A DNA stretch of 64,000 bases from JAXLYX01 sp046351215 (lineage in GTDB: Bacteria; Myxococcota_A; Polyangia; Polyangiales; Houyiibacteriaceae): positions 1 through 64,000 of the forward strand of contig JAXLYX010000022.1 in NCBI GenBank assembly GCA_046351215.1. Direction: 5' to 3'. This document shows, piece by piece, positions 17,448 to 26,117 of the stretch. The first letter of the stretch is position 1. Each line of letters starts with the position of its first letter. The translations under genes and the position numbers were made by a program. The notes below the pieces were generated by a model, which saw only the letters and a program-made list of their open reading frames with translations, was not told where the DNA came from and made no database searches.

Positions 17448-18170
17448 TCAGAAGAGGCCGTTCCACTGCAGCGGGCCGCAGTACCGGTCGCCGTTCTTGC
17501 GGGAGATGCACGACAAGCCCGTGCAGTCCGTGTCCTGGGTACACGGATGCAGGCACGTCGGGGTCATCGTCCCCGGCGTGGTGCCCGGCACGACGATGCA
17601 GGCGCCGTTCGACGGACAGCTGGTCGAGAGGCTGCACGGCCACGTGCAGATGCCGAGCGGCGCGAGATCGGTCCGCGCCACGCAGAACGCCGGGAGCGTG
17701 CACGGCGCACGCGTGCCGTCGCAGGCCTGCTCCGACGTGAAGCGCGGATCGGTCACCCGCTGACAGGCCGACGCGAAGGTCGGGCCCGGCACCACGAGAC
17801 AGCCGAAGCCCGCGGCCGTGTCGCACTCGGCGTCGGTCGAGCAGCTCCTCGAGCACGTCCCGTCGGGGAGGCAGACGGCGTTCGCGCCGCAGTCCGTGCT
17901 CGCCGTGCACGTGCGGCTGCATCGACCGGGATCGCCCGCGAGCCCGTAGGAGACGAGGCAGCGACCCCACGCGCAGTCGACGTCCGCGACACAGGTCGTG
18001 TAGTCGGCTTGCTTCGGCGACGAAGGCGCGTAGCAGCGCTGGTCGTACCGGCAGGTGTAGTCCGGCGGGCACAGGCCGTCCGCGCAGCCGTAGCGACCGT
18101 CGGCGAGGTCGGCCGTGCAGGCCGCGAGCGAGAGCGCGGACGCGATCGCCAGGATTCTCGGGCTCACCAT
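17448..18170 (-). CDS. Cys-rich lipoprotein
   Basis: A 240-aa lipoprotein: signal MVSPRILAIASALSLAAC with lipobox at residues 15-18. The mature part has about 30 Cys arranged as repeated short modules of the type C-x-x-D-x-D-C-x-x-x-x-C-x-x (for example CVADVDCAWGRC, CTASTDCGANAVC, CSTDAECDTAAGFGC, CTQDTDCTGLSC), the disulfide-rich repeats common on myxobacterial outer-surface lipoproteins. Start ATG 18170 has a GGGAGG site. It overlaps the upstream gene by 7 bp and is the last gene of the kinase operon. Confidence 0.85.
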   Translation of the reverse strand: MVSPRILAIASALSLAACTADLADGRYGCADGLCPPDYTCRYDQRCYAPSSPKQADYTTCVADVDCAWGRCLVSYGLAGDPGRCSRTCTASTDCGANAVCLPDGTCSRSCSTDAECDTAAGFGCLVVPGPTFASACQRVTDPRFTSEQACDGTRAPCTLPAFCVARTDLAPLGICTWPCSLSTSCPSNGACIVVPGTTPGTMTPTCLHPCTQDTDCTGLSCISRKNGDRYCGPLQWNGLF

Positions 18171-19165
18171 CGGGCCTCCCACGCCACGGCGTTCGGGGCG
18201 ACGCGGACCGTCGACGTCGGGCTCGTCCTCTCGCGGCGCAGCACGAGGTAGAGACCGGTGCCGGCCGCCGCGGCGCCGACGCCGAGCATCGTGATGCCGA
18301 CGATCGAGCGCCGCCGTCCGCGGTCGTACGCATCCTGGAGCTCCGACCACGGCGTGCCCACGGGAGCGTTCGTCACGGTGTCGTTGTCGTGCACGCCGAG
18401 CCCGAGGAAGACGCTGCCGATCACGACGAGCGCGCCCCCCGTGGCCGCCACCGCCGCGCCCGTGCGTCGCAGCCGTCGTGCACGCTCTCGCGCCTCGCGC
18501 ACGGCCGCATCCTCGGGCGGCGGGGCGGCGGGGAGCCCGAAGTCGTCGACCGTGAGCGCGCGGGGCTCGGCCGTCGCCTCGCGCACGGGCAAGGGCTCGC
18601 TCTCGCCTCCCTGCACCGTCCACTCGCCGCGGAGCACGCGCTCGCCCGAGGTCACGGCGACCCGATGGCGTCCGATCGGAAGCACGAGCTCGCGTGCACC
18701 CATCGGCTGCGTCGCGACTCCGTCGACGACGAACGTCGCCTCGCCGGGGAACGCCTCGAGGGTGTAACGACCCACGAACGTGCGCACCCGGCCGAGCACG
18801 TCCTCGGCTTCCGCGCGCTGCACGTCGGTGAGCGGCTTGCGCGTGTCGACGAGCGCTTCCGTGAGCGCGCGGTACGCCTCCACGTAGTCTCGGATCTCGT
18901 ACGAGGCGATGCCGATCGCGCGCCACGTGCGCGCGTTCGGATAGAGCGCATGCGCCTCCCGGAAGATCGCACGCGCCTCGGCCCAGCGTCCCTCCGAGGA
19001 TTCGTGCAACGCCTGCTCGACGAGCTCGCCGTAGCGCGGAGGCGGGACGTCCGCTTCGGCGGCCGCGAGCGCCGGCACGAGCCAGAGCCACGCGACGAGC
19101 AGGACGCCTCTCGTGCTCGCGGAGGCGAGGGGGCGAGGACGCGGGCGCTCAGAAGTCTTCGGCAT
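18164..19165 (-). CDS. PEGA/TPR exported membrane protein
   Basis: A 333-aa protein with a signal peptide (hydrophobic core ~residues 20-36, ending in AAAEA). Residues ~45-135 form TPR-like helices (YGELVEQALHESSEGRWAEA). Residues ~140-190 are a PEGA-type beta domain (ATFVVDGVATQPMGARELVL, PIGRHRVAVTSG). Two hydrophobic segments follow near residues 238-262 and 288-310. This architecture, TPR plus PEGA plus membrane segments, is frequent next to Ser/Thr kinases in myxobacteria. The start at 19165 overlaps the kinase stop by 17 bp, and the 3' end overlaps the Cys-rich lipoprotein start by 7 bp, so the three are one operon. Confidence 0.78.
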   Translation of the reverse strand: MPKTSERPRPRPLASASTRGVLLVAWLWLVPALAAAEADVPPPRYGELVEQALHESSEGRWAEARAIFREAHALYPNARTWRAIGIASYEIRDYVEAYRALTEALVDTRKPLTDVQRAEAEDVLGRVRTFVGRYTLEAFPGEATFVVDGVATQPMGARELVLPIGRHRVAVTSGERVLRGEWTVQGGESEPLPVREATAEPRALTVDDFGLPAAPPPEDAAVREARERARRLRRTGAAVAATGGALVVIGSVFLGLGVHDNDTVTNAPVGTPWSELQDAYDRGRRRSIVGITMLGVGAAAAGTGLYLVLRRERTSPTSTVRVAPNAVAWEARW

Positions 19166-20642
19166 GCAGGACTCCCGCGCGGCCGCGGGCTTCGGTGGGG
19201 GTGGTGCGTCCGCTCGGCGCCGGAGCGGCCGTCGGCGCGCTCGCGCCCGGCTCGTCGTGCGTCGCGCGCCGCGGCGCACGGGTCGCCTCCGGAGCCGCGA
19301 CGGAACGCGTGGTCGGGCGGGTGGCAGCGGCCGCGGTCGACGGCGCGAGCGGCGCGGGGGCGGACACGACGGGAGGGGTCGGTGGAGCGGCCGGGGACGT
19401 GGAGGCCGTCGTGGCCTGCGTGGCGCGGGACGGCGCGCCGTCGGCGTTCGCGGGCGGCGGCGCGCGTCGGCCCGTGACGGCGAGCGCGGCGACGACGATC
19501 GCGCAGGCCCCGATCGCGGCCGCGATCCACATGCCCCATCGGGGACGCGCGATCGGCAGCACGGGGGAATCGCCGGAGGCCTCGGCGGCGGGCGCTCGCG
19601 CCGGGGCCTCGGCGGCGGGCGAGGGCTCGGGCCGCGGAGGGCGATGCGCGCGGGTCGCGGCGGTGCCCCCGACGACGGCGTTCGTCGGCACGTCGAGCGT
19701 GCTCGCGTAGGTCGCGGCGAGGGCGACGACATCGAGCGAGGGACGCGAGCCGCGGTGGGGCGGGTCGACGTACTCGGCGCCGGGCGCGAAGGGCAGGAGC
19801 GCCTCGGCGAAGGCCGCGACGCTCGGCGGGCGCGCGTCCGGATCGCGCGCGAGGGCCGAGAGGACCACCTGCGCGAGGCCCTCCGGCAGGTTGGCGGCGA
19901 ACGCACGCGGCGAAGGCGGGTTCTGCGTCGCGATCTCGATCACGAGCGACTCGTAGCTCTCGGCCTCGTAGGGCGTGCGACCCGTGAGGAGCTCGTAGAG
20001 GATCAGACCGAGCGCGAAGACGTCGACGCGCTCGTCGAGCGTCGAGCCCGCGCGCAGCTGCTCGGGCGCCATGTAGCGCGGAGTCCCGATCACCATGCCG
20101 GAGCGCGTGAGGCCGAGATCCTTCTTCGGACCGAGCGGGCGTGCGACTCCGAAGTCGAGCACCTTCGCGCCCGCGACCCGACCCGCGGCATCGAAGAGCA
20201 CGAAGAGGTTCTCGGGCTTCAGGTCGCGATGCAGGAGGCCCGCGTAGTGCGCCGCGGCCACGCCCTGCATCGCCGGGAGCAGGAGCCGGATGGCCTCGGC
20301 GGGATCGAGCGCGCGCTTGCCCGCGTAGTCGCGGAGGTTCCGTCCGGCGAGCAGCTCCATCACGAGGAAGGGCACGCCGTCGTGCTCCCCGACGTCGAGC
20401 ACCGTCACCACGTTCGGATGGTCGACCGCGCCCATCGCGCGGGCCTCGAGCAGCATCCGCTTCGAGAGCTCCTCCGACGGTGCCAGCAATTGCTTGAGGG
20501 CCACGCGCCGGCCCGTGCCGACGTGCCTCGCCCTGTGCACCGCGCCCATGCCGCCGGCTCCGAGCAGGCCCTCGACGACGTAGCGCTCGGCCACGACCGT
20601 CCCCTCGGGCAGCGGATCGAAGCTGTCTTTCTCTCGGCTCAT
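19149..20642 (-). CDS. Membrane-anchored Hanks-type Ser/Thr kinase
   Basis: A 497-aa PknB-like kinase. Residues ~20-280: Gly loop LLGAGGMGAVH (26-36), Lys50, HRDLKPEN, DFG, and the activation segment ending GTPRYMAPEQL, all canonical, so it should be active. A Pro/Ala-rich juxtamembrane region follows, then one transmembrane segment (WGMWIAAAIGACAIVVAALA, near residue 370), and a Ser/Thr/Pro/Ala-rich tail of ~100 residues that would lie outside. The last gene-proximal residues overlap the PEGA protein start. The extracytoplasmic tail has no recognisable sensor domain; the PEGA and Cys-rich products of the same operon may supply sensing. Confidence 0.9.
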   Translation of the reverse strand: MSREKDSFDPLPEGTVVAERYVVEGLLGAGGMGAVHRARHVGTGRRVALKQLLAPSEELSKRMLLEARAMGAVDHPNVVTVLDVGEHDGVPFLVMELLAGRNLRDYAGKRALDPAEAIRLLLPAMQGVAAAHYAGLLHRDLKPENLFVLFDAAGRVAGAKVLDFGVARPLGPKKDLGLTRSGMVIGTPRYMAPEQLRAGSTLDERVDVFALGLILYELLTGRTPYEAESYESLVIEIATQNPPSPRAFAANLPEGLAQVVLSALARDPDARPPSVAAFAEALLPFAPGAEYVDPPHRGSRPSLDVVALAATYASTLDVPTNAVVGGTAATRAHRPPRPEPSPAAEAPARAPAAEASGDSPVLPIARPRWGMWIAAAIGACAIVVAALAVTGRRAPPPANADGAPSRATQATTASTSPAAPPTPPVVSAPAPLAPSTAAAATRPTTRSVAAPEATRAPRRATHDEPGASAPTAAPAPSGRTTPTEARGRAGVLHAEDF

Positions 20643-20719
20643 CTGTCGAGGGGTGGCGGGGGCTCGCGGCGCGTCGGCCGCCCATTCCCGTGGACCCCCA
20701 TCATGACACGGCGGCGCCT

Positions 20720-22252
20720 TCAGTCGGAAGCCCGAGCCCCCACCCGGCGGTAGACGCGCCACGGGCCGCGTTCCAGTTGGAGCTCCCACCGATCCGGAGC
20801 GGCGCCGATCGCACCGGGGCCGCCGCGCACGAGGGCGAAGTCGTACCAGCCGAGATCCCGACGCGGATCGACGAGCTCCGGCGTCCACTCCCAACGCGGC
20901 GGCACGCGCGGGGGACGGTTGCCCTCGCGGAACCGGTAGGGGCAGGCCGGGAAGTCGGCGAAGCTGAACATCGCGGCGCCGCCGCGCACCGCCTGCTCGT
21001 AGGCCGCGTAGTGCAGGAAGGGCGAGAACTTCACCTCGCGGGAGCCGCGATCGAAGATCAGCCCGACGACCTTCGAGCCGCGCGGGATCGTCCCGAAGAC
21101 CTCGTCGACGAGGCCCACCTCCTGCTGGTCGAACACCGTGAACGCACGCGCGATCTCGTTCGACGAGAGGACGGAGAGCACGGCGACGGCGACGGCGAGC
21201 ACGAGGCCCTCGGCCCGCTTCGGCACCTCGAGGGAGGGCACGAGGAAGACGAGGGCGAGGAGCGGGAATCGGGGCGCGATCGGCCAGATCCAATCGTACG
21301 ACTCGGGCGCGAGGAAGTAGCCGGCGAGCGCGAGGGGCGCGAGCCACGCGACCACCCGGCGCGCCCTCGTCGCGAGCGGGTCGCCCGCCGAGGGCTCGAT
21401 GGCGGAGAGGCCGACGGCGAGGAGCACCAGCACGGCGAAGGCCGCGAGGTACACGTCGTCGCGCGGGCCGTGCAGGACGTCGGTCAGCCAGCCCGGGGCG
21501 TTGCGGATCGCGTCGCCGACCGGCGTGAACGTCGGCGAGGGACCTGTGCCGCTCGTGCCGGACGCCGCGTTGACCGTGGCTCGTCCCGCGGGGCTCGAGA
21601 CCATCCAACCGAGCGCGGCGAGACCGGCCGGCACGAGGAGCGCGAGACGTCGCACGGTGTCGCGCGGGGTTCCTCCGACGAGGATCGCCATCGCCCCGAG
21701 CCCGAGGAAGGCGAAGGGGAGCACGTGCGTGTAGAAGGCGACGAAGGCGACGATCGCGAGGCCGACGGCCCTCGGCCGCGTCCACTCCGCCCGGAGCCGC
21801 ACCGCGAGCGCGAGCCCCCCGAGCGCGAGGGGGATCGCCGCGACGAAGTTGAAGAACCCGAGGACGAGGTGCGCGTTCCAGGTGAGCGGCAGCACGAAGA
21901 GGGCGGCGCGCTCGTCGCGTCCGAGCGCCCGGAGGAGCGCGCGCATGGCGTAGGGCGTGCCCACGATCGCCGCCGAGAGGACCAGCGTGTTGGCGCGCAC
22001 CACGCCGAGGAGCTTCGCGAGCGCCGCCACGACGAGGTAGTAGGCGAGGTACTGCGTCCGCCCGAGCTCGATCGTGTAGAAGGCGTCGAAGTGGAGCGCC
22101 GGGTCGCCGTGGTCGGCGAGGATGCGGACCGCGGCCAGGTGCTGGGGCAGGTCCTGCAGGGGCGGATGCGCCACGGCCCAGAGCGGATGCGCCGCCTGCA
22201 GCGCGAGCAGCGCGAAGGAGAGCTCGAAGAGGACCAGCGAACGGCGTTCCAC
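20720..22252 (-). CDS. Polytopic membrane protein, possible GT-C glycosyltransferase
   Basis: A 510-aa protein with about ten transmembrane segments and a ~110-aa soluble C-terminal part. The first loop reads AHPPLQDLPQHLAAVRIL (residues ~28-45); a D-x-P-x-H loop after the first helix is seen in several uncharacterised bacterial GT-C-like families. Loop residues TQYLAYY and the large extracytoplasmic end support a sugar or lipid transferase, but no diagnostic family motif was recognised, so the function is open. Start is GTG 22252; a TAGGCT hexamer lies 9 nt upstream. It is divergent from the MoaD-MoaE gene. Confidence 0.7.
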   Translation of the reverse strand: MERRSLVLFELSFALLALQAAHPLWAVAHPPLQDLPQHLAAVRILADHGDPALHFDAFYTIELGRTQYLAYYLVVAALAKLLGVVRANTLVLSAAIVGTPYAMRALLRALGRDERAALFVLPLTWNAHLVLGFFNFVAAIPLALGGLALAVRLRAEWTRPRAVGLAIVAFVAFYTHVLPFAFLGLGAMAILVGGTPRDTVRRLALLVPAGLAALGWMVSSPAGRATVNAASGTSGTGPSPTFTPVGDAIRNAPGWLTDVLHGPRDDVYLAAFAVLVLLAVGLSAIEPSAGDPLATRARRVVAWLAPLALAGYFLAPESYDWIWPIAPRFPLLALVFLVPSLEVPKRAEGLVLAVAVAVLSVLSSNEIARAFTVFDQQEVGLVDEVFGTIPRGSKVVGLIFDRGSREVKFSPFLHYAAYEQAVRGGAAMFSFADFPACPYRFREGNRPPRVPPRWEWTPELVDPRRDLGWYDFALVRGGPGAIGAAPDRWELQLERGPWRVYRRVGARASD

Positions 22253-22326
22253 GGCGCGGCGAGCCTACACCAGTTGTCCTTCGCTTGCCGGGAACGCCAC
22301 GCGCTCTAGAGTGGCGGGAGCGCCGC

Positions 22327-23007
22327 ATGTCCACGCTCCTCGTCCGCTACCACGCCGCCGCCCGCGAGCTCGCAGGAGCCTCGGAGGAGCCTCTCGACGT
22401 TCCGGAGCACGGCCTCGCGGCGAGCGCCCTCCGCGAGCGCCTCGCCGAGCGTCACGAGCGCCTCGCGCCCCACCTCGCGCGCATGCGCCTCGCCGTGAAC
22501 GGCGAATTCGCGCCTGCCGACGTTTGCCTCGCCGCCGGCGACGTCGTCGATCTGCTCCCCCCCTTCGCCGGAGGCTCGCCCGTCGCGCTCTCGGCCATCC
22601 GGGACACGCCCCTCTCCCTCGACGAATGCGTGCGCGCCGTGTCGCACCCTTCCGCGGGCGGCATCGCGATCTTCACCGGCGTCGTCCGCGACCACGCCGA
22701 CGGGAAGGCCGTGGCGCGCCTCGACTACGAGCACCACGAGACCCTCGCCCCGAAGGCCATGCTCGCCGTGCTCGAGGGCGTCGCCGCCGAGCTCCCGGGC
22801 GTGCGGCTGGCCGCGACCCATCGGGTCGGCGCCCTCGCGGTCGGCGACCTCGCGGTCGTCGTCGCCGCCAGCGCCCCCCATCGGGACGAGGCCTTCCGGG
22901 CCTGCCGGCTCGCGATCGACCGCATCAAGGAGTCGGTTCCCATCTGGAAGAAGGAGTGGGAGCCGGGGGGCGAGGCGAGCTGGGTGAACCTCGAGCCCAA
23001 GGGCTGA
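22327..23007 (+). CDS. MoaD-MoaE fusion, molybdopterin synthase (MoaX type)
   Basis: A 226-aa fusion of both subunits of molybdopterin synthase, which converts precursor Z (cPMP) to molybdopterin with sulfur carried on the MoaD C-terminus. Residues 1-83 are MoaD, ending in the ubiquitin-like LLPPFAGG (Gly82-Gly83). Residues ~90-226 are MoaE, with FTGVVRDHADGK, YEHHETLAPKAM, HRVGALAVGD and KESVPIWKKEWEPGGEASWV including the catalytic Lys region. Free Gly-Gly is needed for adenylation and thiolation, so cleavage after Gly83 is expected, as described for mycobacterial MoaX. Start is ATG 22327, preceded by GGGAG; a further ATG at 22285 would add 14 non-family residues. No other moa gene is adjacent. 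Confidence 0.92.
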   Translation: MSTLLVRYHAAARELAGASEEPLDVPEHGLAASALRERLAERHERLAPHLARMRLAVNGEFAPADVCLAAGDVVDLLPPFAGGSPVALSAIRDTPLSLDECVRAVSHPSAGGIAIFTGVVRDHADGKAVARLDYEHHETLAPKAMLAVLEGVAAELPGVRLAATHRVGALAVGDLAVVVAASAPHRDEAFRACRLAIDRIKESVPIWKKEWEPGGEASWVNLEPKG

Positions 23008-23056
23008 TCGTCCGGACCTGGGGACTCCCGTCCCTTGGGCGTACGAATTCGTCACA

Positions 23057-24004
23057 ATGAGTCAGCCCGCTTTCGTCGCCCCCGCGTCCGTGCGAGGCTG
23101 GTCACTTCCTCCCATGACGCTCCTCCGGCGCGACAGCACGATCCCCGAGGCCCTGCCCGCGCCGCGCGCGGAGCTCCTCCGAGACGTCTTCGGCGCCCAG
23201 AGCCGCGGCGAGCTCGTGCTCCGCTTCGTGCCCCGCATCGCGCTCGACGACGGTCGCGTCGACGTCTGCGAGTCGTTCGTCACCTGGGAGCATCCGCGGC
23301 ACGGGCCGATCGCGGACACCGTCTTCGTGCCGCTCCTCCGGGAGCTCGAGCTGATGAACCGCTTCTCGCGGTTCTGGCTCTTCGGCGTGGCGGCGTACGC
23401 CACCCGCTGGCCCGGCCGCCCGCGCCCGCGCGTCTCGATGCGCCTCGGCTACGACGACTTCGCGGGCGAGGGCTTCGACGTGACCTTCCGACACACGCTG
23501 CGCGCCATGGGGCTCGAGCTCTCGCGGCTCGAGCTCAGCATCCCCGCGCAGGCGCTCGCGCGGGGAACGCCCGAGGTCACGCGCGTCATCGCCGGCCTCC
23601 GCGCCGACGGGGCGCGCATCCTCGTCCGCGATCCCGAGCCCGTCCTCGCGTGGTTCCTCTCGTGCGCGCAGCTCCCCGCGGATGCGCTGCTCCTGCCCCG
23701 TCGCCTCGTCGCGGCCGTGGCCTCGCACGCGAAGGAGCGGGGCGATGCCCGCGTCCTCTCCGGGCTCGCGAGCTCGCTCCACCTCGAGCTCGTGGCCGAG
23801 GGCGTCGCGACGGATGCGGAGGAGGACGCGGCGATCGCGCTCGGCGCGCGCTACGTCAGCGGCTCGCTCCACGGCCCCGCCCTCTCGGGCCCCGAGCTCG
23901 AGCGTTGGCTCGAGCGTCGCCTCGAGAGCGGTGCACCGCCACGGCGCGTCTCGTGGCCGGATGCCGAAGCGCATCCGGCGCTGCGCAGCACCCGCGATCG
24001 CTGA
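23057..24004 (+). CDS. Catalytically inactive EAL-domain protein
   Basis: A 315-aa protein whose residues ~50-290 align by eye with the c-di-GMP phosphodiesterase (EAL) fold: LVLRFVPRIALDDGRVDVCE (53-72), then SFVTWEHPRHGPI, and near the end LELVAEGVATDAEEDAAIALG and SGSLHGPAL. Key residues are changed: the EAL motif reads ESF (72-74), the N of the N-x-S motif is Arg (VSMRLG), the second Glu of AEGVE is Ala251, and Q of QGY is Ser. Metal binding and hydrolysis are therefore lost. It may be a c-di-GMP or protein-binding adaptor. Start is ATG 23057. A coincidental EAL triplet at residues 31-33 is not the motif. Confidence 0.78.
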   Translation: MSQPAFVAPASVRGWSLPPMTLLRRDSTIPEALPAPRAELLRDVFGAQSRGELVLRFVPRIALDDGRVDVCESFVTWEHPRHGPIADTVFVPLLRELELMNRFSRFWLFGVAAYATRWPGRPRPRVSMRLGYDDFAGEGFDVTFRHTLRAMGLELSRLELSIPAQALARGTPEVTRVIAGLRADGARILVRDPEPVLAWFLSCAQLPADALLLPRRLVAAVASHAKERGDARVLSGLASSLHLELVAEGVATDAEEDAAIALGARYVSGSLHGPALSGPELERWLERRLESGAPPRRVSWPDAEAHPALRSTRDR

Positions 24005-24036
24005 TCGGCCTGCGGGGCGAGCCCCCGCGCCGCGGC

Positions 24037-24744
24037 TCAGGCCGAGCGGCGCCGCGCCTTCGGGACCACGCCGGAGATGTTGTCCTCGGACGCGCTGGTC
24101 TCCGGCCGCTTCACGCCGTTCAGGAGCACGTCGACCACGAGGTCGGCGTAGCGCTCCGCGATCGTGGGATCGGTGACGTCGATCTTGAAGAGCTGCTTGG
24201 CCTGCACGGGCACGAGGGCGAGGTAGCTCGCCGCGCCCATGCCGAGCATCGCCACGAGGCGCATGTCGAGCGAGCGGACCTCGCCGCCCGTGACGGCCTC
24301 GTCGATCATCAGGCCCACGCGCATGGCGAGCGGACGGATGTGCTTGTCGATCGCGTACCGGATCGGCTCGTCGTCGCGCGAGGACTCGCGCACGAGGATG
24401 CGGAGCAGCTCCGGGCGCCGCGTGGTGTAGAGGACGAGATGCCTCATCACGATGCGCACGCGCGTCGCCGCGTCGAGACCCGCGAGGGCGTCGAGCAGCG
24501 GACCGTGGACCGCCTCGAACTCGCCGAAGGCCTCGTCGACGGAGGCCTTCCACAGATCGAGCTTGGTCCCGAAGTGATGGTGGATGAGCGGCTGCGTGAC
24601 GCCCGCGTTCTTCGCGATGCGTACGGTGGACGCGCCGTCGAGGCCGAACGAGGCGAACTCCTCGAGCGCGGCCCGCAGGATCTGCGTCCGGCCCGAAGGG
24701 GGCGGCGTCGAGCGCGGGGTCGCGGCTGCGGGGTCCGATGCCAT
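24037..24744 (-). CDS. TetR-family regulator
   Basis: A 235-aa TetR regulator. The N-terminal helix-turn-helix (residues ~20-65) contains ILRAALEEFASFGLDGAS, TVRIAKNAGVTQPLIHHHFG and TKLDLWKASVD, typical of the family. The C-terminal ligand domain is unassigned. Convergent with the EAL protein and divergent from the CPBP protease gene, its most likely target by position. A -35 TTGACC and -10 TACTTT with 16-bp spacing place the start of transcription at or next to the ATG. Confidence 0.9.
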   Translation of the reverse strand: MASDPAAATPRSTPPPSGRTQILRAALEEFASFGLDGASTVRIAKNAGVTQPLIHHHFGTKLDLWKASVDEAFGEFEAVHGPLLDALAGLDAATRVRIVMRHLVLYTTRRPELLRILVRESSRDDEPIRYAIDKHIRPLAMRVGLMIDEAVTGGEVRSLDMRLVAMLGMGAASYLALVPVQAKQLFKIDVTDPTIAERYADLVVDVLLNGVKRPETSASEDNISGVVPKARRRSA

Positions 24745-24752
24745 GAGCCGTT

Positions 24753-24780
24753 AAAGTACAATGCTTCCGCGAGGGGTCAA
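24753..24780 (-). promoter_or_regulatory. Sigma70-type promoter of the TetR gene at 24744
   Basis: Minus strand: -35 TTGACC (24775-24780), 16-bp spacer, -10 TACTTT (24753-24758). The -10 ends 8 nt before the ATG at 24744, so the mRNA is expected to be leaderless. Confidence 0.5.
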
Positions 24781-24863
24781 TCCACCGAAGCGTCCATCCG
24801 CTGACCTGGGCGGCCAGGGCCCGCGTTCCCGGTGAGGGCGCGCGCGTTCCGTCCCTTCCCGTG

Positions 24864-24869
24864 TAGGAT
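24864..24869 (+). promoter_or_regulatory. TAGGAT -10 element, leaderless-type
   Basis: TAGGAT ends 6 nt before ATG 24876; identical hexamer and spacing to the one at 265. Confidence 0.5.
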
Positions 24870-24875
24870 GGACCG

Positions 24876-26105
24876 ATGGCCAGGGCACTCGTGCTACTCG
24901 CGATCCTGCTCTTCGCAGGCTCGATGGCGCTCGGCGTGCGGCGCGTGGCCTTCCACCAGGACCGCGAGCTCGGCCTCGTCACCGACCCCGTGACGCTCGG
25001 GACCGCCCATGACCGCATCCTGGGACGTGCCCGACTCCTCGAGGGCCAGTCCGTGACGTTCGAGGCCTGCTCGACCTCGCGCTTCCCGGCCTCGTTCCGC
25101 GACGCGCTCTCCTTCGAGGTCGTCGACGTCGAGGGCGGCGCCGAGGCTCTCGAGGCCCCCCTCGATGCCGCCCGTCTCGAGACCGTCCGACGCGGACCGA
25201 CCGTCGGCTGCGTGACGCTCGGCCGGGCCGAGCACCTCGGGGTCACGAGCACCTATGGCATCCGCATCCGCACCGCGCCCTCCGTGGCGAACGAGGTCGC
25301 GAGCGCGACCGTCGTCTTCCGCATCCTCGCGCGCGACCATCCGGGCGACGCCGATCTCCTACCGATCCTCCTCGGCCTGCTCTCGGCGCTCTCCCTCGTC
25401 GTGGGGCTCGCGCTCGGCTTCACGCCCGCTCCGTCCGGCGGCGGGAAGGCTCCTTCGCTCCGCCCGGGGGCGGCCGCCGCGCTCGCCGTCAGCGCGCTCG
25501 TCGTCGGCTTCGGCCTGCCGAGCCTCTTCCCCGTGCAGGGCTCCCTCGGAGGTCTCCTCCGCGCCTCCGTGATCGTGACGGCGGAGCTGCTCGCGCTCGG
25601 TCTCGCGCGACTCGCGATCCCCGCGGAGCGGAGGCGGCTGCGGCTCGGCTTCGAGCGTCCGCGTGCCTCCCGGCTCGCGTGGGCCACCGCCCCTCTCGTC
25701 GGTTTCGCGCTCCACCGGATCGGAGGCGTCTTCGTCGCCATGGTGCCGAGCACGGGCGTCGCTCCCGTCGAGGCTTTCGTCTCCTTCACGAGCGGGTTCG
25801 TGGTCGTCTCCCTCGTCGGCGTGATCGCGCCCGTGGTGGAGGAGCTCTTCTTCCGGGGTCTGTTCTACGGCCTCGTCGAGGAGGCCAGCGGGCCGAACGC
25901 CGCGATGCTCGCGAGCGCCGCGCTCTTCGCGCTCGTTCACGTCCCGCAGGACTTCGGCGCGTGGGGTCCGATGGCCTCGATCGCCTTCCTCGGGCTCGCG
26001 CTCGCGGTGCTGCGGCGCGTGACGGGCTCGTCCCTCGTCCCCGCGGCCGCCCACCTCACCCACAACGTGCTCGTCACCCTGGTCGCGCTCGCCGCGCACC
26101 GATGA
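24876..26105 (+). CDS. CPBP-family intramembrane metalloprotease with an N-terminal extracytoplasmic domain
   Basis: A 409-aa membrane protein. Residues 1-22 are a signal or anchor, ~25-155 are a soluble beta-rich domain, and from ~165 there are about eight transmembrane helices. The CPBP (Abi/CaaX-like) active site is complete: VVEELFFRGLFYG with E322, E323 and R327, H355 in LVHVPQD, and HLTHN near the C-terminus. Family members cleave prenylated or membrane substrates or act as bacteriocin immunity proteins. The fused periplasmic domain is unusual for the family and could recognise a substrate. Divergent from a TetR gene. Confidence 0.85.
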   Translation: MARALVLLAILLFAGSMALGVRRVAFHQDRELGLVTDPVTLGTAHDRILGRARLLEGQSVTFEACSTSRFPASFRDALSFEVVDVEGGAEALEAPLDAARLETVRRGPTVGCVTLGRAEHLGVTSTYGIRIRTAPSVANEVASATVVFRILARDHPGDADLLPILLGLLSALSLVVGLALGFTPAPSGGGKAPSLRPGAAAALAVSALVVGFGLPSLFPVQGSLGGLLRASVIVTAELLALGLARLAIPAERRRLRLGFERPRASRLAWATAPLVGFALHRIGGVFVAMVPSTGVAPVEAFVSFTSGFVVVSLVGVIAPVVEELFFRGLFYGLVEEASGPNAAMLASAALFALVHVPQDFGAWGPMASIAFLGLALAVLRRVTGSSLVPAAAHLTHNVLVTLVALAAHR

Positions 26106-26117
26106 CGAGGCTCCGCC

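Noticed and set aside
23147..23155. EAL triplet at residues 31-33 of the protein at 23057
   Set aside because: Lies before the domain; the true motif position reads ESF at 72-74.
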